A stretch of 64,000 nucleotides of DNA from Maniola hyperantus (GCF_902806685.2 NC_048538.1:7936001-8000000), one strand, 5' to 3'. Positions 10,291 to 20,272 are shown, numbered from the stretch's first letter. Numbers and translations are program-made. The notes: generated from the letters alone by a model not told the origin.

Positions 10291-12113
10291 TTCTCCGTCG
10301 CCCTCTGTGCCGGGGGTTGTTCGGCAGGGGCAGTTTCCTCTAAAGCGTCTTGCGTAGCCTTTTTCTCCCGGGGTTGTATAAGGTTCGTCCGGGAGTCCGC
10401 TAGCATTTCCTCGATGTTGTTGAGGATTGTGCTAACGGAGGGCTCAGGTGTTGCAGGGAGCTGGCTGGTTAGTTCATCCACATCCATGTCACCACCCACA
10501 TCAGGCTCCTCTCGGTTTTCAGGCTCTAAGTTATGCCCGGGCGGTACATCACTTAGTCCTTCATCCGTGAAGAACCTGATGTAGATAGTGCCCGTGGAGT
10601 AGGCGACCTTCCTGCCGCGCTCCAGGATCGTTGGCAGCTCCTCGTTGGGAATTCCCAGTATCAGGAACACACCAGGAGGGCTGCTGGTTGTTCGCGTGTA
10701 GCTGAACAAAACCCACTGTGACACCTTGTACCACGGGTTTTGGTGAGATAGGACTTGATGTAGTTGGCCTATCTCCCCGTCGTAGCCCGGGACGTATAGC
10801 CCCGACCTTACCCTAATTGGTATTTCGGTCTGTTGTATCACAGTGAGTTTTGTTCCGCTCTTGGGTGATGTTAAATTTGGTACCACGTTCTTGAGCCAGC
10901 TAAGCGCTTGGTCGTCGTGGCACCACATTTTTAGAACACCCTCGCTGAGGAAGGCTTTACCTTCAAACGCCGGGGCGTATCGGGTTTGGCCTGGCGCCAA
11001 GGGTTCGATACAGGCCGCGAAAATCGCCTTCTGTATCAGACCCTGTATGGTGTTCGCCTCAGCTTGGGTTAGGTCAGCTCTAGGGGTAGTCGTCACAGCC
11101 ACACTCAAGTGCGATTGGACGGCTTTCGCGTAGTTGTCCTTCGCGTCTCGGTGTGGTTTGTGATCTGTTCGTGGACGTTTGTATTCCCCTCTGGGTGATA
11201 TCGTGTCGTCAAGTCTGTTCCTTTTGTTGTTAGGTTGACTTGACGACGACGGTCCGGGGTTGTTCTGTCTGTCTGGTTGTGTCGTTCCCCTGTTCCGCTT
11301 CCTAAAGCGGGGGTGAGCCCGCTTGTTAGGTGGGTTGGGGGCTTTATGTATGTTGTCACTGTCTGGTTTGGTTGTTGTTGTTGTTGTTGTTGTCGTTGTT
11401 GTTGTTGGGGGTCGAGCGGTGTTGGAACCGTCGGGGCCCGTTGCGCCCCGCGTCCGGATTGGGTTCCCTTTGGGGTCAGTGTGACCGCCATCGTTCCCCC
11501 TGTCCATGACCACGGTTTGCCCAGCCCCGCCGGTGGTGGTGCTCGACTCTCCCGTGGCATGTGGGTTGCGGTCAGAGGCCGATACCTGCCCGCTCGCATG
11601 TCCACCGGCGAAACAGCCAGGGGTTGCGCGGGTGTCCACGAGGGGGCGTCCTCCACTTAGTGGGGGCCGCCCTTCGCTTCCTCCCTTGCTTCCCCCGGCC
11701 AAGTCGCCGGCACCCGCGGTTGGGCAGTCGGGTTCTTTCCGCTTCCCGCCTTCGACCTTCCTAGTGTCAGTCGGTCGGTTGTTTCCTGTGTCCGTCTGTC
11801 CGTCCGCGTGTGTATCCATTTGCTGTTTTGTCCGTCGGTCTGTCCTTTTTCCCTTTTTCTTCTTTTTTGGAGCCACGAGCGTCCATGCACTTGCGCTGGC
11901 AGGTGCCGGGATCGCTGCGGCTAGGGCGGACATGTCCAATATGGGGTTTGCTGGGGTCGTTGTTTTAAGGTGCGGGTCGTTGCCCCCTCCTGATACGATG
12001 GGGCAGCCTGGGCCCTGGGCGCCGTCCATGGACGACGCCTGGGTGCCAGGGTGGGATTTGGGCTCTAGGCCGCTACCCACCAGGAGACTAGTATGTTTAT
12101 TCGAGTCCGCCAT
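10287..12113 (-). CDS. ORF1 nucleic-acid-binding protein with DUF4780-like region
   Basis: This 608-residue protein starts MADSNKHTS and ends RATEK. It should bind the element RNA and bring it to the nucleus. Residues 1-330 are low-complexity, rich in Gly, Pro, Thr and Arg, with a basic run APKKKKKGKRTDRR at 81-94 that could be a nuclear localisation signal and a 12-Thr run at 237-248 encoded by an (ACA)n tract. Residues about 345-520 form the only folded-looking part; AFEGKAFLSEGVLKMWCHDD and IRVRSGLYVPG match my memory of DUF4780, a domain of insect retrotransposon ORF1 proteins. No CCHC zinc knuckle is present. The C-terminus is acidic. Its last 145 nt overlap the ORF2 frame. It is intact. 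Confidence 0.85.
   Translation of the reverse strand: MADSNKHTSLLVGSGLEPKSHPGTQASSMDGAQGPGCPIVSGGGNDPHLKTTTPANPILDMSALAAAIPAPASASAWTLVAPKKKKKGKRTDRRTKQQMDTHADGQTDTGNNRPTDTRKVEGGKRKEPDCPTAGAGDLAGGSKGGSEGRPPLSGGRPLVDTRATPGCFAGGHASGQVSASDRNPHATGESSTTTGGAGQTVVMDRGNDGGHTDPKGNPIRTRGATGPDGSNTARPPTTTTTTTTTTTTKPDSDNIHKAPNPPNKRAHPRFRKRNRGTTQPDRQNNPGPSSSSQPNNKRNRLDDTISPRGEYKRPRTDHKPHRDAKDNYAKAVQSHLSVAVTTTPRADLTQAEANTIQGLIQKAIFAACIEPLAPGQTRYAPAFEGKAFLSEGVLKMWCHDDQALSWLKNVVPNLTSPKSGTKLTVIQQTEIPIRVRSGLYVPGYDGEIGQLHQVLSHQNPWYKVSQWVLFSYTRTTSSPPGVFLILGIPNEELPTILERGRKVAYSTGTIYIRFFTDEGLSDVPPGHNLEPENREEPDVGGDMDVDELTSQLPATPEPSVSTILNNIEEMLADSRTNLIQPREKKATQDALEETAPAEQPPAQRATEK
11367..11407. repeat. (GTT)n trinucleotide tract inside ORF1
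   Basis: About 12 near-perfect GTT units on the plus strand encode the Thr run of ORF1 on the minus strand. Such a tract is prone to length change between copies. Confidence 0.85.
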
Positions 12114-12455
12114 TTTTAGATAAAGTGTGTTGATTGTATAGTGTTTAGGTGTGTCTGTGTGTGTTTAGAGTGAGTGTGGAGTGTGCGGGAGTTTAGGGTT
12201 GTTTACTGGAATTTGATGGAAGGTTGTTTGGTTAGGAGGGGGATGGGTGGAACACGGAAAGAGGGTTGCTGGATTCTGCTCCGGTGTTGGGAGTGGTACC
12301 GTAGCAGTCCTTCTTGTCCAGGGTCCTGGGGGACACCGGCAATCCGCAACCCCGCCGACCCGCCCGGTTGCATGAAGGATGCCTCGTATAGCCGAGCTGG
12401 CGAATGTTCGTGGGCCGTTGAGACCCAGACCATTAGCCAGTTCTGCCACGCCGGG
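12114..12455 (-). promoter_or_regulatory. 5' untranslated region and internal promoter region of the LOA-like element
   Basis: The leader starts CCCGGCGTGGCAGAACTGG on the minus strand and runs about 340 bases to the ORF1 ATG. Elements of this class carry an internal RNA polymerase II promoter here, but I cannot point to a specific initiator. The distal half is GC-rich. Because the leader reaches the target-site duplication without a break, the 5' end appears intact. Confidence 0.6.
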
Positions 12456-12494
12456 AGACAGACACACTTTCGCATTTATAATATTAGTATGGAT
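12456..12494 (+). repeat. Right target-site duplication and right end of the interrupted CGACTTCG-family repeat
   Basis: 12456-12469 repeats AGACAGACACACTT exactly, followed by TCGCATTTATAATATTAGTATGGAT-type sequence, the normal end of the host repeat. Confidence 0.9.
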
Positions 12495-13120
12495 ATCTTA
12501 TAAATTAACTAGCGGACAACGTATTCAGGCAAAAAGAAGAAAAATGGATCCGTTCACACAAGTATTACACATGTTCCAGACATCTTTGAGGGCTTTTTGT
12601 AAAAGTAACTAAAAATAATCAAGCCACATCTATGTAAGCTTACCTATGCCCTCAAATGGAATAAACCGTATTATTTCCCGTTTTGAACAATGTATACCTT
12701 CAGAGAAGGCGTGGGGAGATACTGAACGAGGTCAACAACCTCTTACACGTTGCGTGACACGATTCAAATATGATACATAGTTTGCAACGGTTATTCTTTT
12801 CAAAACATTGACGCTTCAAAAGTAATAATACTAAGGAGCCAAAAATGGGCAATTTTTAGAAAAATGACTTAACATATTGTAGGTATGGGTCCGTAACTCC
12901 TGAATAAAAAAAGATTAAGTATTTAAATTAATTGTACACATGATGACTTAGATAGGGATCTTAACTCATGTTATTATTAGTCCAGAAACATGATTTAGAT
13001 TACAGGGCGATAACTTTAAGTCTAGTTTCAGCCCCTTTTGGGGTTGCACCATTGCACTTTATCGTGTCACATTGTATACTGATGTTTTGTCACGAAAATT
13101 CTGAACTTATTTGTGAGCTC
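12495..13120. other. AT-rich sequence, nothing recognised
   Basis: No supported gene or repeat. Reading frames are short and look random. Confidence 0.4.
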
Positions 13121-13340
13121 TTACTGTGAGGAAGCGGTTTTAGCGTTGAGAGACAAGCGGAGGGCGGGCGGCAAGAGTGCGTGTGGTTAGCGCGAGCGGC
13201 TAGAGATAGCCGCGGGTCAGCGACCGACGCGAGGCCGACGGCCGCTGACGTAACGTTACGCGAATTCCACCGCCCTCCCCGCGCTTGCACCTCGCACCGA
13301 CCTAATTCCTTCGAAGCCACTTCGTTTGTGCATCGCTAAT
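13121..13340. other. CpG-rich islet, possible regulatory element
   Basis: This islet is strongly GC- and CpG-rich against an AT-rich background (GGAGGGCGGGCGGC, GCGAGCGGCTAG, CGCGGGTCAGCGACCGACGC). It contains the palindromic CGTAACGTTACG at about 13249-13260, preceded by TGACGTAA, a CRE/bZIP-like word. Reading frames through it look like composition artefacts. A promoter or enhancer is possible but unproven. Confidence 0.35.
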
Positions 13341-13429
13341 TATAAAACGTCGTACCTAAACGTTGCACTGCACTCTTGCGAGTCGTTCTTTTGCTAATTA
13401 ATTCGAGCCATTTTGATTCTAAAAATACT

Positions 13430-14340
13430 AAGCCAATTCTGTTCGGCGTAGGTACAACAAAGTCTCGCAAGCTTTATGATAAGTGTGTTCTCTCCATTGC
13501 AGGATGTATGCATCCATGCAAGAATTTTGTAAAATGGATAAAACAGAGAATGCTGTTAGTGTTCATCGTAGCTGACAGCTGTATATACTTTAAGTAGTGT
13601 TACAAATAAAGTCTCGCAAGTTTTATGATAAACGGCTTCTCTCTAACTCTGAACTGCTATGGAACTTTGCAGGATGTGTGTGTTGTGTGTGGGTGAAAGA
13701 ATTTTGCAAAATTGATAAAACAGAGACTAATTGTGACATTAACAATGCTGCAATGCTGTTCAGCCTGTATATACTTTAAGTAGTGTGACAAATAAGTAAA
13801 GTCTCACGAGCTTTATAAACATCTCTTCTCTAACCCTCAACTGCTATGGAACTTCAAGAGGTGTGTACTATAGTTTGCTTCGATGAAAGAAACTTGTAAA
13901 ATCTATATGTATAAAAGGAAAAGCTGACTGACTGACTGATCTATCAATGCACAGCTCAAACCATTGAACGGCAGACTGAAATTTGCCACACAGATAACGA
14001 TTGTGACGGAGGCATCCGCTAAGAACGGATTTTTAAAAATTTAACCCCTAAACGAGTAAAATATGGGTTCACAATTTGTGTAGTCCACGCGGACGAAGTC
14101 ACGGGCATAAGATATTTTGATGTAAAACACTGAGATAAATTGTGACAGTAACAGCCGATTCTGTTCAGCATGGCTGTACCTACTCAAATAAAGCCTCGCA
14201 AGCTTTATGATAAACATCTTCTCTCTAACTCTAAACTGCTATGAAACTTCAGCAATGTGTGCTATAGTTTGGTTCGGTGAAATAATTTTGTAAAATTAAT
14301 AAAACACTGAGATGAATTTTGACGAAATCTCGTACGTAAT
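13430..14340 (+). repeat. Satellite-like tandem array of four ~150-190-bp units
   Basis: The word A(A)GTCTCGCAAGCTTTATGATAA recurs with variants at about 13461, 13610, 13800 and 14192. Each copy is followed by TTCTCTCTAACTCT, AACTGCTATGGAACTT, a GTGTGT run, TTTTGTAAAAT and AAAACAGAGA/AAACACTGAG. Spacing is about 149, 190 and 392 bases; subtracting the 211-base insertion in unit 3 makes the last period about 181. The units are diverged, so the array is old. No reading frame is shared by all units. Confidence 0.8.
13901..14111 (+). repeat. GACTGACTGATC-family repeat inserted in the tandem array
   Basis: It starts ATCTATATGTATAAAAGGAA, continues GCTGACTGACTGACTGATCT and CACAGCTCAAACCATTGAA, and ends GTCCACGCGGACGAAGTCAC. 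Array unit 3 stops at its left edge and resumes at its right edge, so the repeat landed after the array formed. Other copies lie near 16779, 36957, 44155, 49384 and 55265. Confidence 0.75.
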
Positions 14341-14399
14341 TGCCTATTTGTTTTCCACATGTTAAACACATGCTGAGGTGGCAATAGCCCACAGAATAT

Positions 14400-14526
14400 A
14401 TAGTGCGGTAGCCTAGTGGTTAGGCTTGGTGACGATGTCATTCTCCTAGACAAGGGGCCAGAGTTCGATCCCAGGCACTCATCTCTAATTTTTCGGATGC
14501 GTGTTTTAAGCAATTAAATAATCTTA
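14400..14526 (+). repeat. tRNA-derived SINE, 5' part only
   Basis: The head GCGGTAGCCTAGTGGTTAGG resembles an A box and AGAGTTCGATCCCAGGCA a B box of RNA polymerase III, followed by the family body ATCTCTAATTTTTCGGATGC and AAGCAATTAAATA. The rest of the body, seen in full at 31978-32306, is missing. Confidence 0.75.
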
Positions 14527-14804
14527 GGAAGTATGAGAGTCTCTATAGTGTTATTACCTAATGTGTGATTCTGCTAAATTTTCTACATTCTACAATTAGC
14601 AATAAGCCGAATATCTTTACAAGTTTATACTTAGTTCACAGTCTGTCGAGTAGTTGTTTATTCGGAGCATTTACAACAGTTCATACAACTACCTTGACAC
14701 AGTAAACAACTATCTACGGATTTCATAAGAGGCAATAATTCATGCAACACACATTCTACAAAATCTACCAACCTACAAGTTAAATATTTCATAAGTAACT
14801 GCAT

Positions 14805-15178
14805 CGTTGGCCTAGTAGTTATCATTTTCGACCGCGGATGACGAGGTTCTCGGTTCGATTCACGGGTCAGGCCAAAAAATAAGTTAGGTATTGGATTTTT
14901 CTGGCAAAAAAATTTTAGTACTTGACTGGAGTTAGCAAGTCGCCGGTGATTGACCCCCGTGCCTCAGAGAGCACGTAAGGCCGACGACGGTCCTGCGCCT
15001 AATCTCTCTCCAGTCGTGTTGGATTGCCGTCCCATCAGACTGGTATAAGGGAATAGAGATTAGAGAGTACCTACGGTTGTACCTGTATCTGCGCACATAT
15101 TTGTGCACTATAAATTAACTCACATGCAGATGACGAATCTCTACGAATTAGTCGGCCGTAGCATGGCCGAAATTCGAT
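14805..15178 (+). repeat. Second type of tRNA-derived SINE
   Basis: The tRNA-like head is GCATCGTTGGCCTAGTAGTT with a B box at CGGTTCGATTCACGGG. The body contains GTGATTGACCCCCGTGCCTC, GAGAGCACGTAAGGCC, TCTCTCTCCAGTCGTGTTGG and TTGTGCACTATAA, which I recall from a widespread lepidopteran SINE. It is about 370 bp and has no coding capacity. Confidence 0.75.
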
Positions 15179-16055
15179 TGGAAGGATATATAGTTTTATG
15201 AAATGCTATATGTAGTAATCGATGTGTTGTAGGTGTGTACTGGTAGATGTCTACGTAATTTGATATTCTTAAAATTTTAACATTGACCAGTCAGTGTTCT
15301 TGTATCTAGGCAGTTTACGGTGATTTAGATGCCTAAGTATTAGGAACCTATTATAGTACTAGGTCATGGCAAAAATGTCAGTTTATTAAAATAAATTCAT
15401 AGGTAAGTGAATACATATTAAGTAAACACCAATGAGCTCTATGCAATACTTTACTACTTTATAAGACGAGTCAACAAAATTTTTCTTAAACATAGAGTGA
15501 TGACGCACATATCCGATCTGAATCCGTGAAAATACGGATATAAAAAATATCATGTCATAATCATAGGTCATAAATATGTCATAAACTACCATACAAATAG
15601 TTCTATGACTACTTCTGGACCGTGTTTTCACGGACTCGAATCGGATGAGTGCGTAACCGCCGTAAAAAATACTGTATGACACTAGTAATAACGCCTGCTT
15701 CCATACAACTAATAAGTATTCAACTAATAGTTATTAGGTTCCAATTTTCTTTATGAATGGATTGGCAGACAGGGGCTCATCCTGTGGCCAGAACACGGGT
15801 GAGTAGGTAAATTGTTACCTTCTTCAACGTTTTGACTAACTCATTTTTTTAATTTCAGAATTACGAAGATTCTCTTTTGAACTAAGGTCTTTCCAGCAAA
15901 ATTAATTTTTATTTTACCTAGATTGTTAGATAGCTAAGAATGTGAAAATGTTTTTAAAACATTCGGCAGGGCAAGTACCTCTATGATTTTATAAATATTT
16001 CAATTCGCCACCTTAATAGGTAGAGGATTGAAATTTTGCCACGCCCACACACACG
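15179..16055. other. AT-rich sequence, nothing recognised
   Basis: No supported gene. The region 15460-15680 contains AAAATACGGATA and related words around several short open frames that look random. Confidence 0.4.
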
Positions 16056-16322
16056 CGCATCTGACGTGTGGCAGACGAACAACACTCCTCATTTCTGATT
16101 TGATCACGTAGAGAAACTCCAAGGATAGCTCCATCGCCCGCTGAGTGACTCTGAGCTTTCTTATGAGGCCCATAATTAGCGACCATGTCTCAGATCCATA
16201 ATGTCATCACTAGCTACACGCGCTGTTCGAAAACTTTGGTCTTCGAGCACTGAGGAATTTTGGCTCGTAGCTTCCTGAAGCGCTACCCAGCCGAGTTGGA
16301 TTCGGCGGCGGTATTCTTATTG
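16056..16322 (-). pseudogene. RTE-like retrotransposon fragment (end of RT domain)
   Basis: Read on the minus strand, 16322 to 16056 gives pieces of an RTE-type pol: RIQLGWAAFRKLRAKIPQCS, then KTKVFEQRV, and near the end GVSLRDQIRNEE. These correspond to the linker after the reverse transcriptase fingers. Stops and frame changes interrupt it (for example, after KVFEQRV). It is an old, 5'- and 3'-truncated copy. The same GWAAF segment is seen at 34016-34120. Confidence 0.7.
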
Positions 16323-16514
16323 CCGCCATAATGCAATGCAGGTTTTCCGGAATCGACCTACTGGATATTTGGAGCCTATGTTTATTCATTAACTATTTTC
16401 CCAAGTTATAAAATACAGTAGGTACCTATAGGTGCCTACTACCTACCTCTATTATTACCTACTTACAGACATTAACCACAACATTAAAATTACACAAAGC
16501 ATTATTGGTACATT

Positions 16515-16725
16515 ATTAAAGTATGACCTTGTAAGTATTAGCGTGTCAGACAGACCGTTGACGTCACGGCATCAAACTTTATTGTTAGAAAAATTCGTGT
16601 CGGTCATACAATGTCACCCCCTTCCTGTAGGGACGCCACGTCCGCGCCAGTCACACTCACATTCAATGCATTGAGCTGGCCGGCGCGCGGCGACGCGACG
16701 CGACGGCCCACCTGTTTGACTCATA
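16515..16725. other. CpG-rich islet with a CAAGGTCA word
   Basis: TGACCTTG at 16524-16531 (CAAGGTCA on the other strand) is the extended half-site bound by FTZ-F1/ERR-type nuclear receptors. It is followed by a GC-rich stretch (GGCCGGCGCGCGGCGACGCG) at 16675-16705. Function is not shown. Confidence 0.3.
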
Positions 16726-16778
16726 CCAGATCCACACTTATTATACCTAACTCAAATTCATACTTGTATTATTTATAG

Positions 16779-17018
16779 ACTAGCTTATTCTCGCAACTTC
16801 GTCCGCGTTAAACATATAAACCTCTATCTTACCCCCTTAGAGGTTGAATTTTCAAAAACCCTTTCTTAGCGGATGTCTAGACGTTATAACAGCTATATGC
16901 ATATTGCATGCCAAATTTGAGCCTGATCCGTCTATAGTGGTTTGAGCCACTTTGAGCTGTGCGTTGATAGATCAGTCAGTCAGTCAGCTTTTCCTTTATA
17001 TATATATATATGTAGATA
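16779..17018 (-). repeat. GACTGACTGATC-family repeat, reverse orientation
   Basis: It reads GACTAGCTTATTCTCGCAACTT at the left, then CCCCCTTAGAGGTTGAATTTTC, and GCGTTGATAGATCAGTCAGT near the right, ending in a (TA)n run. It is adjacent to a CGACTTCG-family fragment at 17019-17112 (CGAAAGTGTGTCTGTTTGTC). Confidence 0.75.
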
Positions 17019-17459
17019 AGATACGAAAGTGTGTCTGTTTGTCTATATGCTAGTTTTTCACGGCCCATCCGTTTTTTCACCGATCTGAAGCTACAGAGAT
17101 AGCTTCAGTGATATACGTGATATGAATGCATTACCTAATAAGTAGTAAGTACATATAAAAACTATTCTTGTTATGTTAAAACTGATTCTAAGATTATTTT
17201 CTGAGAATTTAAGACAATTGTTTACTAAATTAACGAATAGCACACACGTGGGTACGTGCACGGATAACACGAAATGTTTATTTAAGTAGTATTTCTTCAA
17301 GGTGTCACAAGTGTTACTAACGTCCTTCAGAAGTGTTATTGCAAAAAATGGGTTCATATGAACTAGTAAACAACACGTAGTTTACATACCTACTACCTAG
17401 CTACTCCTTACGTACCTTGCTTAACCTTGTAAAGTACAAATAAATTATCGTTTATGTTT

Positions 17460-18306
17460 TATCTTTTACTAGCCGACCCGCTCGGCTTCACTCAGGTGGA
17501 ATTTCTGGAAATTAGTGGGGGTCTCATTACTCATTGTCATTATGAATAGATATAATACTTAAATCCATGCTTCGTTTGGGAGTTCATACCGGGTAAAGTG
17601 CGAGTCGGACCTCGCTCTTTTAGGGTTCCGTACATAATTATGAACATTATAATTTTGAATGTACAGTGGAAACTCGATTAACCGGACTAATTGTTGTCAT
17701 TAGGGATTCGGATAATCGAAAATCCGGATAATCGAATGTATGAAGAAAAACGGGATTTGTGCATATTATGTAGTTCACTATAATAGTATTTTCAATTTTC
17801 ACATCACACAGCAAGTTAAAACATCGCCATAAACCGTGAAAGAAAACCCCAAAAAGTGTTCGTTTGTTTAGGCCACAGCTTACAAACTATTTAATAAATC
17901 GTTGTTTTCAATATTTGTTGTTTAAATATAGTACATAATTAGTTTAGTTTTTGAGATAGCCCCGTCACGACAATGACCTAAAACTGACAACTTTAACGGC
18001 CCCCATTTTCTTATTTTTTAAGATTTAAAAAAAATTAAAAATGTAATCGTACTTAATGAGCTCTAAACAATCCACATGCTAGGGTAAGAAATTTTATTCC
18101 CGGCTCCTTTTTCATGTATGGGAACGCCCCTGAAAAATAATTTAATTGAATTTCTGATTCAATATTTCGTCAACATTCTACACCAAATACTAAAATTTCA
18201 GGTCTGTAACTCATTTCGTCTACGAGCTAGAGACCTGTGACTGGCGGACAGACAGCAGAGTTACATTAATAGGACTCCGTCTTTCCCCTTTGGGTACGGA
18301 ACCCTG
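17460..18306 (+). repeat. Composite of two repeat families with a pogo-like fragment inside
   Basis: 17470-17560 is a GCCGACCCGCTCGGCTTCAC fragment. 17595-18306 is a GGCCAAGTGCGAG-family copy (AAGTGCGAGTCGGACCTCGC, GGGTTCCGTAC at the left; GGACTCCGTCTTTCC, GGGTACGGAACCCTG at the right). Between its ends, 17665-17745 carries CAGTGGAAACTCGATTAACCGG and two GGATAATCG words, which look like one end of a pogo/Tigger-type DNA transposon. No transposase is left and I cannot find the matching second end. Confidence 0.6.
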
Positions 18307-18359
18307 AAAACCAAACCAACATGCAAAATCTCATCAAGCTTCTATACCTACTCTGCGGT

Positions 18360-18660
18360 CAGTCAGTTTTTATTAACCCGATTGCGGCGAAGCCCAAAAG
18401 AAGGATTATGTATTGTATGTAGGTATGTAATGTATGTCGGGTCCTATTCCGCTCGTAACTACTCAATGGCTCAAAGGATTTTGTGAATAATACGTCATTA
18501 GATTCGTCTTGCAAGCGGTGCAAGTGCCTGAGTAGGTACATAAAATTAAAAAAAAAATCTAAATGGCGGCTTGAAAAAGATGCAGTGCAAACTAAACTGC
18601 AAGCCGCGTTCGAGGCGTCCGCATTCCGGATCCGCATGTGCCTGCCTAATATAAATAAAG
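18360..18660. repeat. ACCCGACTGCGG-type repeat fragment
   Basis: TTATTAACCCGATTGCGGCGAAGCCCAAAAG near 18369 is the best of three such fragments in the window (others near 1257 and, reversed, near 45124). A local hairpin GCGGCTTG...CAAGCCGC lies at about 18565-18607. The extent of the repeat is uncertain. Confidence 0.4.
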
Positions 18661-18851
18661 ATATAAAGAATTTCAGATTTTTATTTTTCAGTTAATTTCA
18701 TAAGTATCTAATCATTGGACAAGTAACTTAGGTTGCCTGGAAAATATCAGCTAGGTAGCGATAAGGCCGCCAAATTGTACCTACATTTTTGTTTTGCTTT
18801 ATGTGTTTTGCGATACTAATTTTGTGGTGTACCTACTGTAGGTAAAAGTAT

Positions 18852-18888
18852 ATTCATTCATTCATTCATTCATTCCTTCATTCATTGA
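18852..18888 (+). repeat. (ATTC)n microsatellite
   Basis: About nine ATTC units with one CTTC variant. Confidence 0.9.
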
Positions 18889-18993
18889 ATTAGGTAAGTA
18901 CTTAAATTGATTGGTTCTATCACTTCTATTACAATTCTGGCTTCTGGCAAATTAACATAGCCTTTATGAATAAATGCTAATATAAATTTTTTT

Positions 18994-19252
18994 ACAAAAA
19001 AAATAAAAACCGACTTCGATACACAAACACTAAAAATTGAAAAATAATTTAATTTATTACCGAATATATTATGTTACAAGAGTTAATATAGATCCATAAT
19101 AATACTTTTTGGTGCCGGTGCCAATTAGCTTTAGCTGCGCGAATCGTCTAGCCTTCATATTTTTATGAGACTCCACAATGGCACCTCATTGGCACCGACC
19201 CCAAAAAATTCCGACGAATTGAGAACCTCCTCCTTTTTTTGAAGTCGGTTAA
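18994..19252 (-). repeat. AACCGACTTC-family element, shortened copy
   Basis: It starts AAAACCGACTTCGATACACA and ends CCGACGAATTGAGAACCTCC followed by TTTTTTTGAAGTCGGTTA. The interior lacks the ~120-bp repeat units of the copies at 3715 and 24917 and instead has GGTGCCGGTGCCAATTAGC and CAATGGCACCTCATTGGCAC, so it is a different subfamily. The terminal words are inverted (AACCGACTTC and GAAGTCGGTT). Confidence 0.7.
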
Positions 19253-19689
19253 AAATAGAATACTTAGAAATAATTTTATATCTGAACATACAAAACATAC
19301 ATACTTAATCAAAATTGATTTGTAGATAGAGTCGGTACGTAAGGAAAGACGTATAAAAATCAAGGTAATTTAATGCACAACCTAGCATCAAGTATGTACT
19401 ACGTCGTCGTAAAATCGGTTAAAGGTCTTGTCAAACATATAGCGAATACAAGAAGCATGGAAATATATATGAATTTCTATTTTATATCATGAAAATAATC
19501 CAATCCGTGCCTCCAATGTGACGCAACTCTAATGGCATTTTCTAATGTGGATGTGAGTCATCCATAAAAGAGCTGTCGCGTCTAACGTCGCGTCGTTTCG
19601 AATCTACGCCGATTTGCCTTGAGCCGCACTTTCCAGTCGCTGTCCGTTTGACACAACCTCAAACGCATAACATTATATGCACTATCCAC

Positions 19690-19850
19690 GTGTAAGTTAA
19701 CTGCACGCGTACCGCGGGGGAAGGACGAGGGGTAGTCGAGACTTGCGGAGAAATGCGCGGGTGCAGCGTCACCGCGCGTTATCAGCGGATGCCCGTTATC
19801 GCAAGGTTGCCGCCGCCACGTGTGGATGACCAACGTCGGTTCAAGCTACA
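19690..19850. other. CpG-rich islet
   Basis: It is GC-rich (CGTACCGCGGGGGAAGGACG, TTGCCGCCGCCACGTG) and ends with an E-box CACGTG at 19816-19821 and TGACCTTCG at 19850-19858. Short frames across it look like composition artefacts. Confidence 0.3.
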
Positions 19851-19977
19851 TGACCTTCGAGTCGATTTCATGCATGAGAAAATGCTTTTCACTGTAGTGC
19901 TCATGTTTCCACACTGTAATGTTTTTCACATTTTTTTATTCAATTATAAGTTGACTCTACATGACATGATAAAAAAC

Positions 19978-20272
19978 TGTGATAGCCTAGTGGATAGAAC
20001 GTCCGCTTCCTAATCGGGATCCACGTACCTCTAATTTTCTGGACTCAAGGGTGCGTTTAAGTAATTGAATATCATTTGCTTTAACGGTGAAGGAAAACAT
20101 CGTGACAACCTGCATGCCTGAGAGTTCTCCATAATGTTCTCAAAGGTGTGTGAAGTCTGCCAACCCGCACTTGGCCAGCGTGGTAGACTATGGTCAAAAC
20201 CCTACTCACTCTAGGAGAAGACCCGTTCTCTGTAGTGAGCCGGCGATGGGTTGCTCATGATGATGACATCTA
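19978..20272 (+). repeat. tRNA-derived SINE
   Basis: The head TGTGATAGCCTAGTGGATAG is A-box like. The B box is reduced because part of the head is deleted (TCGGGATCCACGTACC). The body is typical of the family: AATATCATTTGCTTTAACGG, GAAGGAAAACATCGTGA, CAAAGGTGTGTGAAGTCTGC, and TGAGCCGGCGATGGGTTG, with a (GAT)n-type tail. Confidence 0.8.

Larger units (their letters stand above)
6586..12455 (-). mobile_element. Full-length LOA-group non-LTR retrotransposon
   Basis: This 5870-bp element is complete: a ~340-bp GC-rich 5' leader (12114-12455), ORF1 (10287-12113), an overlapping ORF2, a 3' untranslated tract of about 70 bp and an (AAAG)n-like tail (6586-6600). A 14-bp direct duplication flanks it, which proves target-primed insertion with an intact 5' end. 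It sits in a CGACTTCG-family repeat whose halves are at 6413-6585 and 12470-12494. Order of domains (endonuclease, RT, RNase H, CCHC), an ORF1 without zinc knuckles, and the RT words RPISLTSFLLKTLERLVD and GCPQGGVLSP point to the LOA group of the I superclade; R1 or Jockey relatives are less likely. GC content and codon use differ sharply from the AT-rich surroundings. No frameshift or premature stop is seen in either ORF. Confidence 0.88.
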
